Shown in pieces: positions 1-10,396 of a stretch of DNA of 64,000 nt. This DNA comes from Chryseobacterium sp. JAH (GTDB taxonomy: Bacteria > Bacteroidota > Bacteroidia > Flavobacteriales > Weeksellaceae): assembly GCF_001507335.1 (NCBI RefSeq), contig NZ_LMAH01000002.1, positions 248,001-312,000 of the forward strand. The letters run 5' to 3'. Below the pieces are notes generated by a model that was not told the origin of the DNA, did no database searches, and saw nothing but the letters and a program-made list of their open reading frames with translations. The translations under genes and the position numbers were made by a program. Position 1 is the first letter of the stretch; each line of letters opens with the position of its first letter.

Positions 1-950
1 GCAATAAACCCTGGATACTTATTCCATTTGTATTCAAATTTTACAAAATCAAAAATTTTATTCGCTCTTTCAAGGGGATTGTAGAATGTTCTGATGTTCT
101 CCGGAACAACATCTTTGACGTTTCCCTTCAAAAAACCTCCGAATTTTTCATTATCATTAAATCTTTCAGCGACTTTATTCCAATTTTCAGCCATCTCAAT
201 GTTCAGAAACTTTTTCAATTCAGGCTTTACTTTGGATCTGTATCGATCAATATTTTTTACGTACTTTTCATTTTGAGTGGATTTCATATTATCAAATCCA
301 AACCTGTAAATTTTATAATTTACCCGTAACCTATCCTCATTTGTTGAAATGTAATATTTGGGATTTAAAATACTTCCCGTACTGTCAAACAAATACGTTA
401 AAGCCTCTGGAGCTTCAAGGCTATATTCCTGATAAATAACAGGAATACTGTATTGCAAATAGTAAGTCAGATTGGTAATTCCTGTTGTTAATTTATAAGA
501 ATATTCTATTACAGAACCATCAACAATATTTGGAATCGCCAACTTGTAAAATTTCAAACCTTTTATAAAATTTTCTTTAAGCTGCTCTTTTTGCTTTATG
601 GATATCTTGTCAACTTGACCGTTAATGTAATTATAAACATTAACTTCAAAATCATCAAGTTTCTCCCCTTCCAAAACGGGAATTTGAATATTGAGCCATT
701 CCTCTGATCTCTTCTTATCAAAAATTTTAATTTTGGAAAAAAAAGTTTTCTCAGCAGAAAGCCCCTTAATGTTGTAACGTACGCTGTTATAAATTATTTC
801 TGCGGGAGCGTTTTTTTCAATGGCAGAATATTCTTTTTTTAAATCTTTTTCATCAAAAGATGGCCGAATCAAAAACTTATTATTCTGGGATATAAGAAGA
901 TTTTGAGCAAAAATACAAAGTACTAATGTTGCGATAGTTTTTACTGTCAT
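1..950 (-). CDS. DUF3857/transglutaminase-like exported protein, C-terminal part outside the window
   Basis: An open frame runs without a stop from an ATG at 950 off the left edge, so only the first 316 codons are visible. The N-terminus is a signal peptide. The body aligns well with the next gene upstream (954-2891), sharing APAEI-Y-S near the start, a SVIEY motif and a later run that reads ANKIFDFV-F-Y-WN here and ANAVLDFV-N-Y-WN there. It is therefore a paralogue in a tandem array, with the DUF3857 N-terminal beta domain followed by the start of a transglutaminase-like fold. Only 3 bases separate it from the upstream gene, so the two are co-transcribed. The substrate is unknown. The region holding its catalytic-type residues is cut off. 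Confidence 0.85.
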   Translation of the reverse strand, partial: MTVKTIATLVLCIFAQNLLISQNNKFLIRPSFDEKDLKKEYSAIEKNAPAEIIYNSVRYNIKGLSAEKTFFSKIKIFDKKRSEEWLNIQIPVLEGEKLDDFEVNVYNYINGQVDKISIKQKEQLKENFIKGLKFYKLAIPNIVDGSVIEYSYKLTTGITNLTYYLQYSIPVIYQEYSLEAPEALTYLFDSTGSILNPKYYISTNEDRLRVNYKIYRFGFDNMKSTQNEKYVKNIDRYRSKVKPELKKFLNIEMAENWNKVAERFNDNEKFGGFLKGNVKDVVPENIRTFYNPLERANKIFDFVKFEYKWNKYPGFI

Positions 951-953
951 TTC

Positions 954-2891
954 CTATTTTTTAATTAAACTCATCACTTGGTTTTCGCTATCTGAAATTA
1001 CTTTCCAAATTTGCTTGAATGCTGGATAATATTCTTTCGGATAATCTGCACTAGCGATTTTGTATTCTGAAACGGTAATAATCTTATTGCCCTTCTTCTC
1101 AACAATGTATGAGTAAGTAATTTCTTTATCTTCAGTAACTATTTTTTTATTTTTTGGTAAATCTGCCACGTCAAATCCTTCAGGTATTTCAATTTCAACA
1201 ATCTTTTTTTTGCTGATGGGAGAAATAAAGTCAATCATATACTTTCTCACTTCTTCCTGGTCGAAATCGTTGGTATTTTGATGCAAAAATAGTAGTGGGT
1301 TTATGATTTTTCGTTTCCCAAGATTATCAATCATATTATTGGAGGTGAATTTCATCGTTGACTGAAAATTACCATCATCCAACACTTTTGAATTGATATC
1401 TGAAAAATCGACTGAAAAATTCTCTTTATACTGTTTTGTATATTTATCGGGATTTTCGTCAAAACTTTCTTTCGCATTTAAAGCCAGTAATCCTTCATCC
1501 TGATCCTGATAAATGCCAAATACCGTACCATCAGGGTTTATTTTCGCTTTTGTTGTATGACTGTTATGGCTGCTTTTAATATTATTTATCGAAATAACTT
1601 CAGCCTTATCATCTTTTAGTAAAAGCCCGTTGTTATTCCATACTCTTGCAGGCAGAATTCCTTCTCTCGATTGCTTAGATGTGGCATCAAAAAGATGCAT
1701 GTTTTTGTTGATTTCAACCGCGGCAATCACATAATTGAAGTTTCCAATGTTTGGAAAAGTAAGATTTACAGAGCCATTTCTGACTGTCGATATTAAAATA
1801 GGATACGTTTTCAAACCTGCATTCCTCATCAAATTGATCAGCATTAAGTTCAGATCACCCGCGTTTCCAGTCTTTGTTTTGATAAGCTCTTTAAGCCCAA
1901 CTTCCGTATAGAAGCTATTGGTTTCGTTCCAGGTGTAGGTATTTTTAACAAAATCTAAAACTGCATTGGCCTTTTTCATCTCATCTGTTTCATCGGAAAC
2001 AGTTTTAGGAAGTAGATCTTTAACCAATCTGTCTTTTCTGTATTGATTCCCGAAATCTTCATGATCCCAAAGCATCTTTCGGATATCTTCCCACGTTGAT
2101 GTGTATGTTTTTAATCCGTTATTAAAGTAAGTTGAGTGAAGTTCTGCCCGCAGCTTTGTTCGGTAGTTATCATTGTTTTTTACAAACTTTTCCATCTTAA
2201 AACTTTTTACATTTTCATAGGCAAATCTATATGTCTTAGAATCTGTTCCATACAAAAACTCTTCTCCTACTTTCTGATACTTTGGCTTTAAGCCTCCAGT
2301 AAGATCTATATGATAAGACATATTTGTCGGCGAATCTAAAACATACTCGGTATATAATGAAGGCGTATCCAATTCAATATATATCAATGGAATTTCATAC
2401 ATAAATGGTGAAGCAACCTCATACTGATACTCTATAACAGAGCCATTCTTGATATTTGGAAAAGCAAATTTATTTACCGTAACATATTTGTTTTCCTTTG
2501 ACTTAAATTTCGAACTTTTATCAACTTTTGTTTCTGCAATTTTATCATCTTCAAGGTTGTAAACATATGCTTTTACAGAATTTAAAGTTTCACGGCTTCC
2601 TGCGTTATTTTCCTGCAAAGAGATATCGAGATTTAACCAATCTTCAGATTTGTCTTTGTCGTAAATTTTCACTCTGTACGCATATTTTTTTATCAATGTT
2701 CCACTATATGGGTCAACCCTGTAGTGTATAGACCGGTAGAGTATTTCCGCCGGAGCCTTTTCATCAATATCGGATTTTGTTTTCTTTAAATCTTCAATGG
2801 TGAATTTTGGCATTTTTAGAAACTGATGCTTTTGTGCCACAAGCGTCAAATTCATAGCACTTACACAGAAGATTAAAACAAGTTTTTTCAT
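954..2891 (-). CDS. DUF3857/transglutaminase-like exported protein, probable pseudoenzyme
   Basis: 645 residues with an N-terminal signal peptide (about 1-20). The DUF3857 beta domain covers roughly 40-250, the transglutaminase-like domain about 305-410, and a beta-rich DUF3858-like tail follows. The catalytic positions are altered compared with the downstream-coded paralogue at 2893-4806: the Cys of GDC is Ala344 in TGNAGD, and the His of GNH appears as Tyr387 in FNYV. Only the acidic residue remains (Asp402 in LFDAT). It is probably a periplasmic or surface protein without transglutaminase activity. It starts 1 base after the stop of the 637-residue paralogue and ends 3 bases before the next one, so all three form one operon. 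Function is unknown; such proteins are common in Bacteroidota. Confidence 0.88.
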   Translation of the reverse strand: MKKLVLIFCVSAMNLTLVAQKHQFLKMPKFTIEDLKKTKSDIDEKAPAEILYRSIHYRVDPYSGTLIKKYAYRVKIYDKDKSEDWLNLDISLQENNAGSRETLNSVKAYVYNLEDDKIAETKVDKSSKFKSKENKYVTVNKFAFPNIKNGSVIEYQYEVASPFMYEIPLIYIELDTPSLYTEYVLDSPTNMSYHIDLTGGLKPKYQKVGEEFLYGTDSKTYRFAYENVKSFKMEKFVKNNDNYRTKLRAELHSTYFNNGLKTYTSTWEDIRKMLWDHEDFGNQYRKDRLVKDLLPKTVSDETDEMKKANAVLDFVKNTYTWNETNSFYTEVGLKELIKTKTGNAGDLNLMLINLMRNAGLKTYPILISTVRNGSVNLTFPNIGNFNYVIAAVEINKNMHLFDATSKQSREGILPARVWNNNGLLLKDDKAEVISINNIKSSHNSHTTKAKINPDGTVFGIYQDQDEGLLALNAKESFDENPDKYTKQYKENFSVDFSDINSKVLDDGNFQSTMKFTSNNMIDNLGKRKIINPLLFLHQNTNDFDQEEVRKYMIDFISPISKKKIVEIEIPEGFDVADLPKNKKIVTEDKEITYSYIVEKKGNKIITVSEYKIASADYPKEYYPAFKQIWKVISDSENQVMSLIKK

Positions 2892-2892
2892 C

Positions 2893-4806
2893 TTATGATT
2901 TTTTGGAAATTAGGATTTTTGAGTTGTCGGCATTCATTATCTTTTTTCTGAAACCGACATAATCGTTGTATTTTTCTTTAGAATAAATTCCTTTTTTAAT
3001 ATTCACATTTCTTTTTACAATAATTTTATCATCTTTTTTCTCAAAAGAAATAAGATAAGTACCGAAATCTGAAGTAAGAAGACCGTTTTCCGGCATCTCT
3101 TCTACCACATAATTTGCAGGAATCTGATAAACGATTTCATACTCATCTTCATAAGAAAATCTGTTTTCAAATGGCAATTGACGGTTCTCATCAGTATGAT
3201 AAAATCCCGTAGAATAAATAGGTACAGCTCTGAAAATAAAACTATCACCCATCATTTTAGAATAATTGGTTGCTTTAAAATTGACATCAAAATCTATCGA
3301 AGCTAAATCTCTGTTGTTGACAAAATTATTCATCTCCACATTTTCGAAGTTAAGACTTGAAAACTTTGATTTTAATGCTTCATTTTTATCTTTCTGAGAG
3401 AGTGAGACATAAGATAAATTAAAGTCATATTGATTTCCTGTATAAGAAAACTTGCCCTTCCCCGAAATGGTTTTATCCGGATTGATCTGAATATTCAAAA
3501 TCTGCTTCTCCTTACTTTGCTGAGCCGTATAGGAAGGAGTTTCCATAATATCTATTCCAGTAGATTTTACTGCTAAAACATTACGATCAGTTGTACTGTA
3601 ACTCAAATGGTTGTAGGCAATATCCTGCGAAGTATTCTCGAGCCAAATGTTCCCTTTTTCAGTCGGAATAACCAGAATCACATGATTACCAGCCATTTTA
3701 GGAAAATCAACATCAAAACTCACAGGTGAAGAATTTGAATTGATAATGGCATAGTAAGAATTAATTCCAGCCTCATCTAAAAGTATTTTCATGTAATTGG
3801 TAAGTCCTTTACAATCTCCATAACCCTTTTTCTGAACTTCTTCAGGCATCATCGGCTGCCAACCTCCTATTCCCAATGCCACAGAAATATATCTTGTTTT
3901 ACTCTGCATGTACTGAAATATTTTTTTCACTTTATCTTCTGTACTTCCTGATAAATTGAGCGTAGCAATTTCAGCTTTGATTTGTGGTGTGGAAACAGAT
4001 ACAGGAGTCAAAAGATTATTGTGATACCAAAGTCCGAAGTCTTTCCATGAAGTGATATTTCCTTTTTTACCCACTAAATTGAATTGATCGAGAGAAAAGC
4101 TCACTTTCGGCAAAATTTTCTGCGGGTTGGGAATCAATTCGACATTATCAATTGCCGGAACGTTCTGATAGGTATAGATTTTCTCGGTTCCGTTGTCCTG
4201 AAGGGCTACAGAAGTATATTTGAATGGTGAATCGTAAATTTTGGAGCGGAGATTAATTCCTGATTTATTAATGATCTTAAAGCTACTTTTATCCAAAGAA
4301 ATATTAAAAGAATTAAATGGCGTAAAATCCGGAATAAAAATAGTATTCTGATCTTTCTGATCGTAACTAAATTCTACTGTGTATGGAAATGTAGAAGGCG
4401 TGTAAGGAAGAATCATCGCTCTGCTGTCTGAATAAAATGTTCCTTGAGAGTTGGCCGCCATATCTGTAAAGTCACTCTTTGAAAAACTTTTTAGCTTTAC
4501 TCCCTTTTCATCATAGACGTTAACTTTCACATTTGAAATTACATCTCCTTTTTCGTAATAAATTTTAGGGACAGAAAAACTAATGGCATCTTTGTTTAAA
4601 ATTGTGATTACTGATAGATTTCTATAAATAATTTCATCAATTTTATTGATTTCAACTACAGTATTTTCATTTCGTATGACAGCACTTGCATTTTTCTTTA
4701 AATTATCAGTGATTTCTGAAACGGGATAACCTTGTGCATAGTAAACAGATGCCAATGAAACGACACCTAGACAAAGAAATTTCATCATGGTTATTAATTT
4801 TTCCAA
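2893..4806 (-). CDS. DUF3857 and transglutaminase-like domain exported protein
   Basis: 637 residues from the first ATG. ATGs at codons 7 and 8 (4788 and 4785) would give a cleaner signal peptide starting MKFLCLG, so the true start may be one of these. A DUF3857 domain (about 45-240) precedes a transglutaminase-like core. The core keeps the expected triad: Cys332 in GYGDCKG, His375 in AGNHV and an acidic residue at Glu390 in WLENT. A beta-rich C-terminal domain follows. It is first of three tandem paralogues on the minus strand and the only one here that looks catalytically competent. The substrate is not known; peptide or cell-envelope cleavage or cross-linking is inference only. Confidence 0.88.
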   Translation of the reverse strand: MEKLITMMKFLCLGVVSLASVYYAQGYPVSEITDNLKKNASAVIRNENTVVEINKIDEIIYRNLSVITILNKDAISFSVPKIYYEKGDVISNVKVNVYDEKGVKLKSFSKSDFTDMAANSQGTFYSDSRAMILPYTPSTFPYTVEFSYDQKDQNTIFIPDFTPFNSFNISLDKSSFKIINKSGINLRSKIYDSPFKYTSVALQDNGTEKIYTYQNVPAIDNVELIPNPQKILPKVSFSLDQFNLVGKKGNITSWKDFGLWYHNNLLTPVSVSTPQIKAEIATLNLSGSTEDKVKKIFQYMQSKTRYISVALGIGGWQPMMPEEVQKKGYGDCKGLTNYMKILLDEAGINSYYAIINSNSSPVSFDVDFPKMAGNHVILVIPTEKGNIWLENTSQDIAYNHLSYSTTDRNVLAVKSTGIDIMETPSYTAQQSKEKQILNIQINPDKTISGKGKFSYTGNQYDFNLSYVSLSQKDKNEALKSKFSSLNFENVEMNNFVNNRDLASIDFDVNFKATNYSKMMGDSFIFRAVPIYSTGFYHTDENRQLPFENRFSYEDEYEIVYQIPANYVVEEMPENGLLTSDFGTYLISFEKKDDKIIVKRNVNIKKGIYSKEKYNDYVGFRKKIMNADNSKILISKKS

Positions 4807-4880
4807 AAATATAAAAAATCTTAATAAAATGTTAAAAAAATCTCATAAATACGAGAATTATCATCTTTTTAAGAAAAAAA

Positions 4881-4903
4881 AAGACTCCATAAAATGGAGT
4901 CTT
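4881..4903 (-). terminator. Intrinsic terminator downstream of gyrB
   Basis: Perfect 10-bp arms AAGACTCCAT and ATGGAGTCTT are separated by AAA. On the minus strand the stem is followed by a run of T (the A run at 4874-4882). It lies between the gyrB stop (4928) and the start of the DUF3857 operon (4806), so it ends the gyrB transcript. Confidence 0.8.
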
Positions 4904-4927
4904 TGAAAATAATATTTTAAAAGATGT

Positions 4928-6895
<1,968 letters not shown>

Positions 6896-7024
6896 CTACA
6901 AATATCGTGATTTTTTTCGACTTATGAAAGTAATTTACCTCTTAAAATATCAGAATTTATGCTAAAGTTTAACTGCCTAATCTGAGGAAAAAACCAATAA
7001 AGTTACGATGCAGATTTGAATTGA

Positions 7025-7052
7025 TTGCAATGTTTTAAATCATATTAATTTG
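7025..7052 (+). promoter_or_regulatory. Candidate cydA promoter
   Basis: A TTG at 7025-7027 (-33 like) and TTAATTTG at 7045-7052 (one mismatch from TAnnTTTG) are separated by 17 bases. They lie 40 bases upstream of the cydA ATG in the divergent gyrB/cydA gap. Assigned by resemblance to the Bacteroidota promoter consensus only. Confidence 0.4.
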
Positions 7053-7092
7053 CGCGATTTTATCCGTAACTTTAAACTGAAAAATTGACATT

Positions 7093-8436
7093 ATGGATGA
7101 TTTCATTGCTGCAAGAGCACAGATGGCACTCTCATTAGGCTTTCATATTATATTTGCCTGCGTAGGGATGGTAATGCCTTTTCTGATGGCGTTCGCCCAC
7201 TGGAAATATCTAAAAACCGGAAATGAAATCTACAAAGGTCTTACCAAAGCCTGGAGCAAAGGAGTTGCCATTTTATTTGCTACAGGTGCCGTTTCAGGAA
7301 CAATGCTTTCGTTCGAACTGGGATTGCTCTGGCCAGGTTTTATGAAACATGCCGGACCGATTTTCGGAATGCCATTTTCTCTCGAAGGAACAGCATTTTT
7401 TATTGAGGCTATCGCTATAGGATTTTTTCTTTACGGTTGGGATAAATTCAACAAATGGTTTCATTGGTTTTGCGGATTTTTGGTTGGTTTAAGCGGATTA
7501 GCATCAGGAATCTTGGTAGTTGCTGCCAATGCGTGGATGAATTCACCTACCGGATTTGATTATATTAATGGAGAATACGTTAATATTGACCCTATAAAAG
7601 CAATGTTTAATGAAGCCTGGTTTCCGCAGGCTTTACACATGACAGTTGCTGCTTTTTGTGCAACCGGATTTGCTGTTGCGGGAGTCCATGCTTTTTTAAT
7701 CATGAGAAAAAAGAATGTTGAATTTCACACCAAAGCATTTCGAATCGCTGCTGCTTTTGCGATGATCGGGGCCTTCGGCGCTCCTCTGAGTGGTGATATT
7801 GCTGCAAAATCTGTTGCAGAAAGACAACCAATAAAATTAGCTGCGATGGAAGCGCATTTTGAAACTGAAAAAGGGGCAGCTTTCGTGATTGGCGGAATTC
7901 CTGATGAAGAAAAAGGTGAAATTAATTATGCTTTAAAAATTCCAAAAGTTTTAAGCTTTTTAGCCACTAATGATTTTAATTCAGAAATAAAAGGTTTAAA
8001 TGATTTTCCAAAAGACGAATGGCCACCTGTCGCCGTTGTACATTATGCTTTTCAGATGATGATTTTCTTTGGCGTGGTGATGATTTCCATTGGAAGTCTG
8101 TATCTCTACGCTTTCTTTTTCAAAAAAGATTGGCTTAATAAAAACTGGCTGCTGAAAACCTTTCTTTTCGCAACACCTTTCGGATATATTGCTTTGGAAG
8201 CAGGCTGGACAGTCACTGAGGTCGGAAGACAACCCTGGATTATTTACGGAATCATGAGAACTGCAGACGCAGTAACCCCAATGCCGGGGATTCAATATTC
8301 ATTTTACTTCTTTACGGCTATTTTTATTTCATTATCATTAATTATCATTTTTCTTTTGAGAAGACAAATACAGATGGTTCCTAAACTATATGACCCAACT
8401 GACGCGCAGTTTAACTCTAAAAACAAACAATCATGA
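7093..8436 (+). CDS. cydA: Cytochrome bd quinol oxidase subunit I
   Basis: 447 residues, multi-spanning inner-membrane protein. It oxidises quinol and reduces O2 to water at high affinity, in complex with CydB. Conserved residues are visible: His18 in LGFHIIFA (the high-spin haem ligand position), Glu98 in SLEGT and Glu105 in FFIEAI (proton path), the His of ALHMTVAAF (haem b558 ligand) and the Q-loop end GRQPWI. The Q loop is of the short type, as in cyanide-insensitive oxidases. The stop overlaps the cydB start by 4 bases (ATGA), so the two are translationally coupled. Confidence 0.96.
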   Translation: MDDFIAARAQMALSLGFHIIFACVGMVMPFLMAFAHWKYLKTGNEIYKGLTKAWSKGVAILFATGAVSGTMLSFELGLLWPGFMKHAGPIFGMPFSLEGTAFFIEAIAIGFFLYGWDKFNKWFHWFCGFLVGLSGLASGILVVAANAWMNSPTGFDYINGEYVNIDPIKAMFNEAWFPQALHMTVAAFCATGFAVAGVHAFLIMRKKNVEFHTKAFRIAAAFAMIGAFGAPLSGDIAAKSVAERQPIKLAAMEAHFETEKGAAFVIGGIPDEEKGEINYALKIPKVLSFLATNDFNSEIKGLNDFPKDEWPPVAVVHYAFQMMIFFGVVMISIGSLYLYAFFFKKDWLNKNWLLKTFLFATPFGYIALEAGWTVTEVGRQPWIIYGIMRTADAVTPMPGIQYSFYFFTAIFISLSLIIIFLLRRQIQMVPKLYDPTDAQFNSKNKQS

Positions 8437-9446
8437 TCTACGTTGTAATTGGTTTTCTATGGCTTTCCGTATGTCTGTATGTGATTTTAGGCGGTGCTGA
8501 TTTCGGAGCAGGAATTGTAGAACTCATGACCAAAAAGAAAAACAGAAAATATACCGAAAAAATAATGTATGAGTCAATCGCTCCAGTCTGGGAAGCCAAT
8601 CACATGTGGCTGATTATTGCGATTGTCATTCTTTTTGTCGGGTTCCCTGAAATCTATACGACGATGTCGACTTATCTTCACATTCCTTTGGTGATGATGT
8701 TGGTAGGAATTATTGCCAGAGGAACAGCATTTACTTTCAGACATTACGACGCAGTGGAAGACCGTTGGCAGATTATTTATACGCAGATCTTCTATTATGC
8801 AAGTCTTTTAACGCCATTTTTTTTAGGCTTAATTGCTGCTGCGACTGTTTCCCAATCGATCAACCCTGATGCCAATAACTTTTTAGGTCTGTATGTTTTC
8901 AGCTGGCTCAATTGGTTTGGTGTTGCGGTAGGTTTGTTTACCGTTTCTCTCTGTGCATATTTAGCTTCCATTTTTTCTTTACGGGAAACTAGTGACCAGT
9001 TAGAATTAGGCTTAATGATTAAAAAAGCACATCAAACCATGATTTTTGTGGTGATCACAGGACTATTGGTTTTTCTTGCGGCTTATCTTTCCGGAATTCC
9101 TTTAACTAAATGGATTTTTTCCAAACCTTTGGGTGTGATGTCAATTTCATTTGCAACGGTTTCTTTAGGATTAATTTTAAGAGCGATGCATAATAGAAAA
9201 CTGCTTCCGGTAAGGGCTTTAGCAGGATTTCAGATCATTATGATTTTGATAGCAGCAACGTATCAGCACAATCCAGATATTATCTTGTTAGATAACGGCG
9301 AACATCTTTCTTTATTGAAGCATATTGCAGCTCCGAAGACCATTTCCGCTTTAGGATGGGCTTTAGTTTTAGGATCACTATTTATTTTACCGTTCTTATT
9401 TTATTTGATGTTTTCTTTTACTAAGGCTAAAAATAACAGATTATAA
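8433..9446 (+). CDS. cydB: Cytochrome bd quinol oxidase subunit II
   Basis: 337 residues, about eight membrane segments. It begins with the family signature of CydB: an N-terminal helix with GGADFGAGIVEL, then PVWEANHMWLI. It partners CydA in the bd oxidase. It overlaps cydA by 4 bases and runs tail-to-tail with the OmpA-like gene, whose stop is only one base away. No small CydX-type subunit was found between or after the two genes. No terminator separates the convergent genes. Confidence 0.96.
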   Translation: MIYVVIGFLWLSVCLYVILGGADFGAGIVELMTKKKNRKYTEKIMYESIAPVWEANHMWLIIAIVILFVGFPEIYTTMSTYLHIPLVMMLVGIIARGTAFTFRHYDAVEDRWQIIYTQIFYYASLLTPFFLGLIAAATVSQSINPDANNFLGLYVFSWLNWFGVAVGLFTVSLCAYLASIFSLRETSDQLELGLMIKKAHQTMIFVVITGLLVFLAAYLSGIPLTKWIFSKPLGVMSISFATVSLGLILRAMHNRKLLPVRALAGFQIIMILIAATYQHNPDIILLDNGEHLSLLKHIAAPKTISALGWALVLGSLFILPFLFYLMFSFTKAKNNRL

Positions 9447-9447
9447 A

Positions 9448-10275
9448 TTATTTTTTTAACAAAACCAACTCTACTCTTCTGTTCTTAACCCTGTCTGCTT
9501 CGGTGATTTCCGGATATACAACCGGATTAAGGTGTCCCAATCCAATAACCTTTATTCTTGCGGATGCTATGCCTTGTTTTAAAAGATATTCTTTGATAGC
9601 ATTTGCTCTCGTCCAAGAAAGATTGAACGTTCCTAAATCTGCATCTTCACCATCAAAATTTTCATAGTCACAACAAATGTGGCCTTGAAGTTCAACCTCT
9701 AAGTCAGGATTTTCTTTCAGAATTTTATATAATCGAAATAAATTTGTATTCGCATTTGGAAGCCAGACATGTCGTCCTCCAAAAAAATTTACATTAGGCA
9801 GTGAAAAAGTATCTTTCACTTTCATTGTTGTGGTTTTTGAATCAAGAAAACTTGGAGGTGCTTTCCTTGAAATCTTCTCTCCTTTATTAAATAATCGCTC
9901 AATAAAAATATCTACTCTCCTGTTTTTTGCACGCAGATCTTCTGTACTGTTATCGTTGATCTGCTTTGTAATTCCTAATCCAACTGAGGTCGAAAGCTTT
10001 ATATTTTTGCCGACTCGCATTTGCAAATAGTCGCTGACTGCGTTCGCCCGTTGTTCAGAAAGTTTCTTATTTAAATCTTCATTTCCAAGCGGATTGGAAT
10101 TGCCGAAAATTCTAAAAGTAAAATTCGATTTTAACTGAGAGAGACTGTCTAATTTCTGTTTTGATTCTGAATCTAAATCGAAAGAATTATTTTTAAAATA
10201 AATTGATGTAAGCGTCTGTGCATCGATTTTAAAACAAAAAAGAAGAATAAAAAGTGTCACAAAGTATTTCATCAT
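9448..10275 (-). CDS. Exported protein with two tandem OmpA-like domains
   Basis: 275 residues with a signal peptide (about 1-19, ending FKIDAQ). Two OmpA/MotB-type peptidoglycan-binding modules are visible. The first (about 22-130) has the SEQRANAVSDYL and RAKNRRVDIFI motifs, and the second (about 155-275) has LSWTRANAIKEYLLKQG and DRVKNRRVELVLL. There is no N-terminal beta barrel, so it is probably periplasmic and bound to peptidoglycan rather than a porin. The exact role is unknown. It is followed directly by the convergent cydB. Confidence 0.85.
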   Translation of the reverse strand: MMKYFVTLFILLFCFKIDAQTLTSIYFKNNSFDLDSESKQKLDSLSQLKSNFTFRIFGNSNPLGNEDLNKKLSEQRANAVSDYLQMRVGKNIKLSTSVGLGITKQINDNSTEDLRAKNRRVDIFIERLFNKGEKISRKAPPSFLDSKTTTMKVKDTFSLPNVNFFGGRHVWLPNANTNLFRLYKILKENPDLEVELQGHICCDYENFDGEDADLGTFNLSWTRANAIKEYLLKQGIASARIKVIGLGHLNPVVYPEITEADRVKNRRVELVLLKK

Positions 10276-10346
10276 TATTTGATTTTATAATAAACGGAAA
10301 AATACTGATTTATTGTTTACGACAGAAAAATTCACTTAAAAATGAA

Positions 10347-10372
10347 AAGAGCAGACTTTTCAGTCCGCTCTT
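10347..10372 (-). terminator. Intrinsic terminator downstream of lysS
   Basis: Arms AAGAGCAGACT and AGTCCGCTCTT (one mismatch) flank a short T-rich loop. On the minus strand they are followed by TTTCATTTTT. It lies 25 bases after the lysS stop codon. Confidence 0.65.
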
Positions 10373-10396
10373 AATTAATTTATATTTTACTTGTTT

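Noticed and set aside
94..276. Plus-strand open frame of 60 codons
   Set aside because: It is antisense to the clear partial DUF3857 gene, with no family resemblance or promoter.
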